Assembly (NCBI GenBank): GCA_964017185.1
Contig: OZ024869.1
Span: forward strand, 64,246,931-64,310,930
Source: Rugalucina vietnamica
Taxonomy: Eukaryota > Mollusca > Bivalvia > Lucinida > Lucinidae
Direction of reading: 5' to 3'
DNA length: 64,000 nt
Under the pieces are notes generated by a model. It worked only from the letters and a program-made list of their open reading frames with translations. It did no database searches and had not been told where the DNA came from. Position numbers and translations under genes: made by a program. This document shows, piece after piece, positions 31,325 through 42,876 of this stretch (the stretch's first letter is position 1; every line of letters starts with the position of its first letter).

Positions 31325-31810
31325 ATGGGGACCCCGCCAGTTTGCTCCGTGAGAAGTAGATGGACTGCGTGTGGTTCTAAGCAAAGCTTCTAAACTACTG
31401 ATCCAGGAAAAGTGGTTCAAGTAAAATCATCCATACATATATGAGCCGCCGCACGGGAAACCAACAATCTGCATAGGCGAAAACAAAGGCGCAGATCAGC
31501 TTCGCAGTAATTGCGAAGCTGATCAGCGCCTTTGTTTTCGCTACAAAGATTGTACAATTCCTCTTCTTTCTAAATCCAAAGTTTCCAGCCTCTAACCACC
31601 TTCTGTGACTGTACAGCCCGGTTTATGTCGGACTTGGTCGGAATTCCAAATTGTTGGTTTTCACACACACACACAGGCTCAATGCTTTGTTTACTTTGAT
31701 GGGTATATTTTAAAGCACGTTTTGGGTGTCATGACATTCTAATGCTGGTTACAAGTTCTATAAAATGGAGGCAACGTCCCGACGTAAAGCATCAGCATAC
31801 ACAAGCAAAC
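31325..31810 (-). repeat. dispersed repeat with 65-bp hairpin core, copy 2
   Basis: The core at 31479-31547 is the best palindrome of the three: GGCGAAAACAAAGGCGCAGA paired with its reverse complement around GCAGTAATTGC. The flanks are in reverse order relative to copy 1: GAATTCC and TCCGACATAAACC sequences to the right, and the GGAGGCAACGTCCCGACGT body at 31768-31786. A GCAAAGCTT-containing piece precedes the core. Confidence 0.65.
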
Positions 31811-32235
31811 AAATAACTGTTAACCGTTAAAACAAATCAAAGAAAGAAACATTAGATTCTCTTTCGCGTAATGGCCTAATAAATTTTGAGCAACCAATGG
31901 ATCACCACAGTGCTGTCTTAAAATATTCTAAGTCTTGAAAGCGTATCGTATCATATTAATTATTTATAGGTCACTTCCACCGTCGTATTAATTTTCTTAG
32001 AAAGGCGTTAAGTGTCCCACAGAAGGAGTGGTTCTTCACACCAGGCGTAGACATAAATTTTGTACTTAGGTGTAGAGTTGACCTGACATGTCAAGGCCGG
32101 TTGCGATACATCAGACAATGTGCCTATTTCTTTAAAGTTAGTTCACTGAACTTGTTTTACGTGGCCTGTCCAAAAAGTTTGTGGACTAACTTATAACCGA
32201 GTTAGTCTTAAAGCGTCTAATTTTTTTAAAGCGCC
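31811..32235. other. no gene recognised
   Basis: No repeat or frame is identified before the (AAT)n tract. Confidence 0.4.

Positions 32236-32292
<57 letters not shown>
32236..32292 (-). repeat. (ATT)19 tail of the LINE
   Basis: A perfect trinucleotide run lies directly after the LINE 3' end (AATAAAGTC in the sense strand). Confidence 0.8.
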
Positions 32293-32294
<2 letters not shown>

Positions 32295-33235
32295 CTTTAT
32301 TTAAAGAGGAGGCTCAGTTGAACAAGTCCAATCTTTTCTGAGGTCCTCTATCAAAACAACATACATGTATACATATAAAATATACAACATAGAAAATTAA
32401 CATAAACAAATACAAAAATAGAGTTCTGTTCCTAAATTAAAGAATGTTCTTGTGTGGCTGCCCAGTTAAGATATCATTTCCTAAATTGTTGAAGGTAGAC
32501 TGCATTTCTGAGATGGTTTGAAATGGAGTTCCATATTTTTGATCCTGAGTACGCAAGGCTGTTCCTATAATGTTCAATATTTGGTTTAGGGATGTATAAA
32601 AGATTGTCTGCTGTAGACCTAAGGGTTCTGTCATGGACCTCTTTTGAAAACATTTCTGGTACATAACTCTCTCTGGGAAGGTCATCCATTTCAATTCCGC
32701 AAAGTGTTCCTCTGATGGAGTTACTATTGGCTTATCTAGAACTGACCTTGCTTTCCGTTTCTGGAATTTGATAATGGAGCTCATAAGCTCAGTATTGGCA
32801 TTACCCCAGACTGAACAACAGTAGTCGAGATGAGGGAGTATGTATGCATTGTAGAAGAGCTTTCTAGTTGGAATGTTTAGGTACTTTTTAATCCTATTCA
32901 AGAGAAAAAGCAATGAATTGCATTTTTTTAATGTTGACTCAATATGAGTTGACCAACTTAGGGAGTTGTTTATATGAACACCGAGCAGTTTCTCAGACTC
33001 TGATATTTGAATTTGTTCTCCCTTAATAGTGAGATGAGGTGGTTCTGCCATTAATTTGTTGGTTGGTTTCGAGTTGCTAAGAACATGACCTTTGATTTGG
33101 ATGTGTTCTTTTTTCATGTCATTGTCATCATACCAATCAGAAAAGTTGTCTAGGTCTAGATTTAGGAAATTTGTTACTGTGGGCAGATCAAGGTGCCATC
33201 ATCTGCAAATAGATCTTACAGACAATATTTGATGT
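32236..33235 (-). mobile_element. 5'-truncated LINE (non-LTR retrotransposon) with (ATT)n tail
   Basis: The minus strand encodes the end of a LINE polyprotein. A FADDGTL motif near 33205 is the catalytic box of the reverse transcriptase. The frame at 32437-33117 has the C-terminal region LLGVHINNSLSWSTHI, FYNAYILPHLDYC, SVWG and FQKRKARSVLDK. About residue 155 (~32655) homology moves to another frame at 32474-32689, with TADNLLYIPKPN, SLAYSGSKIWNSI and QQFRK, so a small indel interrupts it. There is also a break between FADD and the Met at 33117. The element ends AATAAAGTC followed by (ATT)19 at 32236-32292, a microsatellite tail typical of several LINE clades. I place it in the Jockey/CR1-like group with moderate confidence. 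Confidence 0.8.
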
Positions 33236-33640
33236 ACAGGGGCAAATCATTACCTTAATGAATGTACGTTCAAACTTTTGTGATAATTGCTGAAACGCTG
33301 GTTATGAAGTTATATGTGGACTAATTAAAATGAGGAGCACATTGGCGTATTTCCTAACGTGATATCGAAATGCGGCATCTAAAAGTAATCATTTAGAGTT
33401 CATGCAACACAAAGTATTCCACTTCTAACGAAGTTGATTCACCACGTACTTGACTGTCTATCATCACAATTTTACGAAGTTTTCTTGGCATTTGATTTTT
33501 TTTCTCTTTTTTGTCTCTTTTCTTCTTTCTTTTTTTCTCTTTTTTTTCTTTTTTTTTTTTTTTGTCGGCTCCTCCTCCCCTTTCACCGACCTCATGTTTT
33601 TTACACATCATTCTATAGCCTCATTCTGTAGCAGTGTGTC
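33236..33640. other. no gene; polypyrimidine tract
   Basis: A T/C-only stretch runs from about 33493 to 33563 on the + strand. Open frames across it are low-complexity and not supported. Confidence 0.5.
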
Positions 33641-34510
33641 AACATATGGGCCTTTTTAACTACATACTTAAGTCAGTCTCGTCTCTCTGCATAAGATATG
33701 GTTTTCGCATCCCCCTTTTCTTGCTTGTAGCGGTGTGTTCGCCTCCTTTTCTGACTACATAAATGTCATTTTCATCTAAATGCATCAAACTTTTATAAAT
33801 CATGTGTTCGCCAATTGAGCACAAAGGCAATTTTTATCTATATTTCTATATTTCAAAAATCGAAAGGCAATTTTTATCTATATTTCTATATTTCAAAAAT
33901 CGAGGATGGCCGTTCTCGCCGTCTCTCCTTCCAAGCACCGTCCATGAGCGGTTCTGGGATGATTTGCATTCATGGAAAGTACCCTGTTTGATTCTCTTTT
34001 GTGCTTACTACCTTGATTTTTCTCTGGTTGCCTCCAGCCTTGGTTCCCAAATGTTTAAATTTCATAGCTAATACACAATTACCGAGTAAAATAAACACAC
34101 CGCTACAAACTGACTTTATGTAAAGTGACGCGCAATTTACCGCCATTTTTATCAGATTCTGGGCCCTTTCAAAGGGCGTTCATGAATCAATTTTAAGTCG
34201 TTTACCCTCTGCCGAACATACAGTGGAGTCAATTTTTGTCACATTTTAAGTGATTTTTGTGTATTTTTGTATTGTTTTTGTTTTAATTTATTTATTTACC
34301 TATTTTCATTTTTTTTCTTTCATTTTTTTTCCCGTTTTTACCTGTAAATACATATTGACTTTGAAGAAGGCGAAAGCCGAAAGCGCGCTTAGTTTGATTT
34401 ATTCTTGCACTGTTAATGGTTTAATCCCCCTATATACTTATTTTAATCATGTTTTGAATCCTTTCTTAGGATCCAGTGCTACCGGGAAGATTTTTGTTTG
34501 ATGGTACACT
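33640..34510 (+). mobile_element. probable 3' remnant of a Penelope-like element
   Basis: The block has no coding frame. It holds paired TGTAGCRGTGTGT motifs near 33627 and 33728, a perfect 40-bp tandem duplication at 33823-33902 (unit begins AAAGGCAATTTTTATC), and a hammerhead-like core at 34359-34387. Penelope-like elements carry hammerhead motifs in their terminal repeats. Assignment rests on that motif only. Confidence 0.35.
34359..34387 (+). ncRNA. hammerhead-ribozyme-like core (degenerate)
   Basis: TTGAAGA, a GGC-GAAA-GCC stem-loop and GAAAGCGCG follow in the order of a hammerhead core (CUGANGA, stem II, GAAA), as known from Penelope-like elements. The core is not a perfect match and no clear stem I and cleavage triplet were found, so activity is doubtful. 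Confidence 0.3.
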
Positions 34511-35453
34511 AAATATAAGTGATTATTGGCATTTGATAAAAAATACACACAATCGAAGACGAACAAAATAACAGATATTTCGAGTTCTTGCTTTTCAAAG
34601 CTGGACCACTCTGCCATTTAGTGCATGTGAAATACTAAAAAAATACACGTTAACGTCAATGTTTATCAAAGTTCGCCACCCACGCCAAACAAGGAGCTAA
34701 CGTGGTAGATATGACGAAACAAATTTCACCTAAGAAGTTAATATTCAGATTATTCCATATAATGTGTACCTATACCAAAAGCTGCGCCGTCCAAAACCGC
34801 GACGTCATCAATTTAAGCAACACGATTTAATCACCGGAGAGGTAATACATGTAATTTCAGTAATTCAAAATATAATATTTAAAAACAGGTCGAATTTCTC
34901 CCACACGTCAAGCGGTACATATTTCTTCACGGACATAAGTTACGATAGAGATAGAGTGCGAATTTACAAACGATTTAAAAGGGAAAGTAGGTTTCGAAAC
35001 ATTGAAAATTCTGAAGTGCTCCGTGTTCGCTACCCTGCTGCCATGGCAACGTTTTGTTACATATTTCATAACGTTATTTTGTATTTTTTGAGAATAGGAA
35101 TAAATTCAGGTTGCATGATTTACGCTTATAGGCAATTTTTTATTTAATTTTGAATACTGGAAGCGTACTTTCGGAAGTCCACAAACGTTTTGGACAAACC
35201 TCTTACATGCATTAATAAATTCACCATTGCAATCCTTGGATAAAAAGATCTAGACATGCTAGACAAACCTATGCCTAAGCTATAGGAGGTCATCGTCTTT
35301 TTGTTTTCCCATACTGCAGAGTCCAGCATGCAACATCTGTTGAATGAATTTAGCTTGGTGTAAAGGTTTGTTTAACCATCCAATAACACAATTTCTCGTG
35401 CTTAAGCTGATTATATTATTAGATATCTCTCTGCAGCAGTCCTCTTCATTAAA
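34511..35453. other. no gene recognised
   Basis: A 127-codon + frame at 34764-35147 has no motif and no context; I do not call it. No repeat is recognised. Confidence 0.35.
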
Positions 35454-35563
35454 GTCCAATTCGCATGCGCCAAAAATACACACGTGTAAATATACTCCGG
35501 TGTGCAAATTTTACTCGGGGTAAGTATATGGCGCATGCGAACGCAAATACACACCGGAGTATA

Positions 35564-36597
35564 CACTGAAAAAAAGTCATAAGAGGCCACCTCATATTTT
35601 TCTTCTAGTTCAGAAAGTAAAATACGATCGATTAAAATTCATTATCATATGAATAAACCAATGTCTAACAGTGGCTCTGTGAGTTTCTGCATTCCAAAAT
35701 GCGTAATACTTCTCACACAGACGAAGCATGTGTAAAGGTACCCTATTTCAAAAAGTCACACTTTATTAACATCAAATTAAATGTCATATTATGACGTTGT
35801 GTTTTTACATTTTAATTTATTTGAAAGTGCTACAGACTGCCATGATGCAAGATAAAATTAAGTCAAAAGTGTTGCTGCAATAAGAATCTTCGTTTCTGTT
35901 TTGTACATGCAAGAAGACAACAACCTGAATAACAGGAATTCAGCTTTTGTATGCAATTTGCATACCAACTTTGTTCTTCTCTAGTTGCGTTATTATCAGC
36001 AGCACGGCATTGAAATTTTCAGCGATTATTTAGGTCAAATACTAGACTCTCATAAACATTGAAAATTAAAAAATTCGTCCAAAAATTTTGTTATTTTGTT
36101 CGTTAAAAACTGGCATTGAAACCGGAAGTGTGCGGCAGCCTTGACCTGTTGGTCCTCGAAAATGGTCTAAAACAGTTCAGTCGAGTTATATCTCTCATTT
36201 CCAAGTGGATTTAACAGGGGTCAACATGTTTAAGAGGCACATTTATGAATTTTCCAAAACATCTCAAAATTGGCGATTTTTAAAAATGCATAAAAATTCT
36301 ACCAGTAGAGAAAATTCGAATGTTTCATGTTTTTCCGAGCCGTAACGACCCCTTTGATGACACCCGTTTCTAATTTCAATAAATGGTGTGCTGTATCCAA
36401 TTTTTTTATTTAAAAACATTGATTTTTGCATTTTTACTCCAAAAACGCCTTTAGTAAAAGAAAATTATTTCTTAACACTTTGGAACTATACTTACTTGAA
36501 AGACACGTCTTTTGGCAAAAATATCGTGCAATTTTGAACATGGCTTAGAAACAAAAAATGAGTTTGAAAAGTGGCCTCTTATAACTTTTTTTCAGTG
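35564..36597. mobile_element. 1034-bp TA-flanked TIR element nested in 35454-37406
   Basis: The left end CACTGAAAAAAAGTCATAAG, then AGGCCAC, is matched inverted at the right end (one mismatch in ~27). TA lies outside each end (35562-35563 and 36598-36599). This fits a non-autonomous Tc1/mariner-type insertion. The interior has no supported frame. Confidence 0.7.
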
Positions 36598-37055
36598 TAT
36601 TTACATATGGGTAAATTTACTCCTGGGTCTGACCAGATGCAAATTTTATTTTTACAAATACACACGTGTAAATTTACTATTATGTCCCATGCGAACACAA
36701 AGTAAAATTTACCCATGAGTATTTTTATTTCAAGTCAATATTCTGCTTTTAGATAACGAATTATCACATTTTTTTGTTCCTAACTGATTATATGACAGTT
36801 GCTGAAACTGTGGACATTGTTGCTAAATAAGAGTTTATTGCCATTCATAACATTTTAGATCATATGGAGCGCAAACAGCCACACTATTTCTTCATAATTC
36901 TTGGTTAGGATTCTTGGGGCATTTGAACAGTAATTCCTTGTGAAAGGATGAAAAAAGGGAACTGTATAACTGCTAAGGTTATGCCTTCCCCTCTGCTGCC
37001 AAAGTCTACATGAACACCTTGAAGCAGCCTCTTCTTGTTTTGCAAATACAGAAAA

Positions 37056-37405
37056 CTTAAATGAACAGGTTTTAATCCAGAAATGATAAATTTACCAACA
37101 AAAATACTCCTGGCGATAAAACCCATGCGAACGCAATTTAAATTTACTCTCAGGTTAATTTGCACACCGGAGTATAAATACACACCGGAGTATATTTACA
37201 CGTGTGTATTTTTTGCGCATGCGAATTGGACTTAAATGAACAGGTTTTAATCCAGAAATGATAAATTTACCTACAAAAATACTCCTGGCGATAAAACCCA
37301 TGCGAACGCAATTTAAATTTACTCTCAGGTTGATTTGCACACCGGAGTATAAATACACACCGGAGTATATTTACACGCGTGTATTTTTTGCGCATGCGAA
37401 TTGGA
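37056..37405. repeat. two-unit tandem duplication, period 175 bp
   Basis: CTTAAATGAACAGGTTTTAA begins at 37056 and again at 37231, and a third CTTAA starts at 37406. The two 175-bp units differ at only about three positions. The unit includes the whole right TIR of the element at 35454-37406, so that end is present twice. Identical minus-strand frames in both units are a by-product. Confidence 0.85.
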
Positions 37406-37689
37406 CTTAAGATGCTTCAGTTATTTAACATTAACATTTATTCCTGCAACTTGATCAAATTCACAATCAAAACTTTCTCTTCACATGTTGTGTAAATTTT
37501 GTCATTTTCATTTTGTTTCAGTTGCTGTTTAATGTTCTTGGCAACAATGTTTCTATCTTGTTGGGACGGACCATGGCTTTCTGTGTATTTCACCAGCTTT
37601 GGTCATTTGTATCTCACTAATGAGAAAGACCGGCATTAATTCTTGAATAAGGTTCATGTGTGTTTGATGTTTGAGTTCTTTGATAGCTG

Positions 37690-37866
37690 ACTAGGCTCTA
37701 AACTGTCGGTTGCAAGTAGGGCTAGTCAATGTCATGGAATTTGCTGGTGGCCCATTGGTCCTTACCCAGTGCTAAGTACAAAGACACGAGACGGCACTTG
37801 AAGGTTTCGAATCCCTTGTTCCTCGATACAAGGTTTGGCGTTTTACCTCTGAGGCAAATCGCCCCC
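37690..37866 (-). repeat. tRNA-headed SINE-like element
   Basis: The minus strand opens GGGGCGATTTGCCTCAGAGG with an A box (TTGCCTCAGAGG, 37846-37857) and a B box (GATTCGAAACC, 37803-37813). The body extends to about 37690. A full cloverleaf is not seen. Confidence 0.45.
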
Positions 37867-40800
37867 TCATACGAAAGTTTTAGACTACCTTAACCTCGTC
37901 CAATTATTGCTTCCTTTTATTTTTTGCTCTATTGGAGACATTTTGGTTTTAAAGTTATTGGTATCAACGATAACTCGACAAAGAAATTAATAATATACGA
38001 GTATACATGTGTAATCAAACACAAAGTGCAAGTGCTGAAGCAAATGTTTGAAACATGATCCTTGCATGATGAATGCGAAGTACTAGACTGCGGCGACATG
38101 TATCGCGACATCAATGAATGATCGTCGTAGAACATCTATCTCATTTAGACCAGTACACATAAAGGCGAAAAATTTGGGAAACGAATGTCACAAAACATCG
38201 CATATCCCGCTCTTGAAAATTGCTGCCGGCCCATTCAGAATCATTCGATTTTCATCATGTGAAAATGTCTATTAATTTATATAATTCTATGAAAGCTTGA
38301 CAATAAAGGCGTTTACCAGCTTGTGGATCTGTGAAGTCCCGCATAGACCTATACATTGTTTACATGTTTTTGTCTAATATCATACTTATTGGAACCCTAT
38401 CCATACATAGCTTCCGTTAGTAGCCATACGTTCCATTACTCACGGTTGCCGCTGTAGATATCAGTATCTATTGACACGGCTCATGTTGGTAGCTACAAAG
38501 CTCATCGGATCAGGGCGCTATCGGCAATAGGCAGCGAGACACAGCAGGAACCACTTAGACACATCGGAGACAAGCTTCTATACTCTTCAATCAACCGATA
38601 GTTCAAAACTTCGAAGACAAAATAAAGGTAGGTTATGTTGTTGATTATTGTTGCTTTGTCATATTTTCTTGTCAATCATTGGCGATACAATATTTTAGAT
38701 GGATACATAAAATACAGGTTGATATTTGCATGTATATTAACACATTTTGATATTAGTGTACATGTATGTCAAATTAAATCTAAATTTAAGGGAGACAATA
38801 ACAAAATTTAGAATTTTGATCAGAATATTCATCGAGACTGCAGAAGACTTTTTCAGAGATATTTTGTTGGCTTTCCGGCACATTTCAGAATTATGTTAGA
38901 TATTTCATAACTGCATTTTCATGGTTCTTGAGTTTCTCGGGGTTTCTCGATTTGAAAGTTTAACTGCAGCTCTAATTTACATTCAGTTTCAAAAATATTT
39001 AACCACTAAAAGTTGTGCTGCGGTAAGTTTTATGGGTATTGTTTTTTTACTAGTATTTTTTTTCAGGGGAGTTTGTGATTACTTACTAACGACTCTCGCA
39101 CCTGCCCGGCAAAGAACGACGACTCTTGTTTTTAAGCTCGATACAGGTGTCTTTTTAACACAAACTCCCGTGCTTTGTAATTTTAAACGTTATCATCCTC
39201 TTAGGGGTAAACATTACTATTGTTTATGAGCGCATTGTTTGCGCAACGTCGGCATTTAGTATGTGCATGTTACGCGTAGCTTTTAACGTCGTTTTGTTTT
39301 GATTCGTCAATGCAAACTGTAGAATCTTGTAATTTCTGCATAATTAAAAGTTCTATAGCGGGTATACATATCGGTCATTTCTACTTTAAAAGAGGCTCTG
39401 TGGAAATTGATATACTTCAAATCGTGTATAAGATTAATGTTATGTAAAATCGGTTATTTCGCTGTTGATGACGCCGCGTCAGTGCAACGTTTGGCGTTAA
39501 AACGAAAAAGGCGGGGATATTGAACGATTTTTTCTCTATAGTTTCCGACGCAATCCGACAACCCCGATCTTTTATTTAAAATTTTAAATTGTTACAACGT
39601 TTCCTATTTGTTTACGTATATAATTTAATCAAAATCATATGCATAGAGATATCGCAAAAATACTTTTACCAGGTTTTGAAAATGGCGGGAAAGTTAATTT
39701 TGCTTGAAATCTCATCAAATTAAGAAAAATAGTATTCATCGTGTGTTTAAGTTGTTTTTGCAGTAATAACATATGTATTAAAACACATGTCCGCTACGAG
39801 TGCGGTTTTCTGAAATGAACGAGAAACATCAAAAAAGTTCCGATACCATGGAAACGAGGCCGGTGACCCCCCCCCCCCCCCATTTTTATTTCGATTTAGT
39901 GCAATGATACAATTATCTTGATGTATGTGAAGTTTCATGAAAATCATACGCGGGAATCAATTAGTAATGTTTCCCTTTAAGATATAGAAATTATTATTAT
40001 TATTATTATTATTATTGGTTACACATTTCACCTTCTTGTGCCGGAGGAGTTTCTTTTTCCAAAAGGAGTGAAGAAAGAGGTCTAAAAGCTGCATCTGATA
40101 ATTCTAGGAATGGTTTTTGTCCAACTTTAATGCGTTTCACATCAACAGTTCGACAAAAAAATAGTTTTAGCCGTTAAATTTTATTCACTCGATTTCGTAT
40201 TCAAAGACCAGTGGCTACTGCCACTCGAAATAGACAAGTTGGTGTATCGGGATGTAATGGAATAAATCCTGAAGCCCCCATCTCACTGGAATGCGACAGC
40301 CTCGCGACTGTTTTGCGAATTGCAATGTTCCCGTGAGAGTGTTCCCAGGATTCTTATGTGCAGCGGACTAGTCGCCAACCGTTCGCGAGAGAAACTTTTA
40401 AATTTAAAAATGTTTAGGGTTTTTATGCGACAAAATATTTGCGAACCCGTCGCTTAGACTCACGAACCCAGTCAGGCGACAATCGCACGACATGCATGCA
40501 AAAGTCGGTGGAAATTCGCAACAAACTACCATTCAATAACGCGGTTTAACGTATATCGCAAACATAAGTAATCAAATTCCAGTCTCCATTTATTGCATTC
40601 CAGCGAGATACTTGTTTTATAAAACTTCGCGCCCCGAAATTTTGTTTCTGTATATAGAAATTTCATAAGTGGAAATAAAACTGCTGATAATTTTGCTAGA
40701 CTGAACAAGACATTTCGTCAATTGCCATTTGAATGTAAGAAAGACCTTGTGGGGTTACGCATCAAAGTTTCAGAAAATCCAATTTTGTATCTAGAACTTG

Positions 40801-42833
40801 AGGACAGAACGTATAATGAAGCATAATCGTTTGATACTTGTCTGAACAAACTTGATACACTGAGAAATTTTTTGTTCAATATATATGGGCCAAGATCTGA
40901 TAAAAGGGGTCTTATGGCAGAAAAATCAAAATTAAGATATTGATTAGATATGAAAGACCAAGTTTCTCTGAGTATTTCCTGAAAATTTGAAGAAATTATC
41001 CTCACAAATAGCAAAGATATGAATGTTGAAAGGTGTGCAGTTGATGCAATCTAAACATGACGTCATAAAACTGTTGATGACGTTTGGACGTTGATGACGT
41101 TAACGTCTTTAAATCACTGTAATTAAAATAAGTTAAGACACGAATGGGCACGAATTCACAAACTGTTTGATAAAACATGCAATACAAAGGGCGTGTCTGG
41201 TTTTTGAAATGAGGGTAGTCCTTATGGCGCAATGGTTGCCATGGCAACATACATGATACAAATAACGTTTGACCATAAGAAAAGTATGCGTCTTGGATTG
41301 TGTTACAATATTAAAGCTGTATGTAATAAATATCAGAACATACCAAATATTTCAAATTTAGATGGTTTTTAAAGTTTAATAGCATAAAATGTACATGAAT
41401 GCCCGAAGACACCTTTTACCAGATCCGCGCTCATACATGTATATATAACACGCAATATCTGAAATGACACTATGTACAATCCTAAAATAGTCGGCGGTAG
41501 TGTAGATCTATGGGTGGTAGTAGAGTAGTCCACACCTGAAAAAAAGTTCACAAAGCATGTTTAATCTGGAGCATGGGTATATATACATATTTTCCCCTCT
41601 TTCTGCCCCAAAACATAAAACTGGGAGCACCGTCCGAAACCACATCGCCGTCCGGGCTTCGCCGAGGCGGTTCCAAACTGCGCTCACAGTCCATGCTTCA
41701 TTGCAAAAACAGGTTAAATATCTATTTATTTTTTACACTGTGCCCTATCAGAACGCACTGAGAAATATCTAAATCTACATACATGTATTACGAAACCAAC
41801 GCCTGTGCATCAATTTTAAAGTCACTTTTTTCAGCTGTGAAAATTTATAATTTTTATAAAAATGTTTAATGAGAATATAGATTGTGGTTACATGTTAGAG
41901 CCTGTGAGGCGATGCGATTCTAACGCGTGTCCACGATCTATAAGGTGACAAAAAGGACAAAAATGTATACCCTTGCATATATAGAGTAGCCGCAATGTTT
42001 ATTGTCACCTCCCCGTGACCACCGAAGTTTTATTAACTTTTCTTAAACCGAAAAACATATAATGTTTTATGGGCGTTCAGTAAATGTTATAAATTTACCC
42101 GTATTTACCAGAATCGGTTTGTTAATTTAAATTTGGCACATATAGACTGCTGAAACAATATTAATGGCTTCATTGTATGATAAAGTGATAAAACGATCGC
42201 AGGTTTGATTATTTGCAAGAACTTCCAGACGAAAAAGTACCCAAACTTCCAGACGACCTCGTAGATAATTAGGATTGAAAAATTGTACGTCAACAAACGC
42301 TAGCGCGCAATATAAATCTATTTTCTTCAGGAAAAAGTTGAATACGAAACGAAAACAATATGGTTGAAAACCGCATTTAAATTAACTTTTGAGACCCCTT
42401 TATTTTCATTAGTATTCTTTAAGTAGTGACATTTTATCTAGTTATCTCAATTTTAATTTAGTTAACCCGCAACCCTACCGCCGTAACGTATGTTATTTTC
42501 TATGGATGGTAGAAATTTGAAGCAATTATGGAGGGAAATTACGAGGTTTCTTTAGAATTCCGACTTGGAATTTACATCTTGAACAATTTTGCTGTCTAAT
42601 GCAACAGATCTGTTCAACGTACAAAGTCGTCGCAATACAATGTTTTAGCTTTTTCACATTCGGCTTACGATATCATGCGCACAATATTGCTCGAATGAAG
42701 AAAATGTTCTTGGTTCTGTTACATGTATCTATTTAAAATTAGATAAATGATATCTAGATCTCTTAGGCATACTATAAAAAGGTACAAGTAGGCAATGATC
42801 AGGAAAAGGCGCAATCAGAAAGAAATTCCCACT

Positions 42834-42876
<43 letters not shown>

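Larger units (their letters stand above)
35454..37406. mobile_element. TIR element with 51-bp inverted ends, interrupted by another element
   Basis: The left end GTCCAATTCGCATGCGCC and the following bases to 35504 are repeated inverted at 37356-37406 with two or three mismatches. The flanks are TTAA-A on the left and TTAA on the right, compatible with a TTAA or TTA target duplication. The palindromic motif TGCGCATGCGAA or a close form occurs about seven times inside, mainly near the ends. Without the nested 35564-36597 insertion the element is ~0.92 kb. It has no transposase. Confidence 0.65.

Noticed and set aside
33493-33563. Polypyrimidine tract as splice or promoter element
   Set aside because: No gene structure around it; simple low-complexity sequence.
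34764-35147. 127-codon + strand frame
   Set aside because: No domain, no splice or start context, and composition like its surroundings.
36905-37358. Pair of minus frames with identical N-terminal 43 residues, seen as a duplicated gene
   Set aside because: The identity comes from the 175-bp non-coding duplication of a transposon end.
38440-38632. Untranslated first exon of a host gene (ends AAAATAAAG/GTAGGT)
   Set aside because: Only the donor-like site supports it; no downstream coding exon was found.
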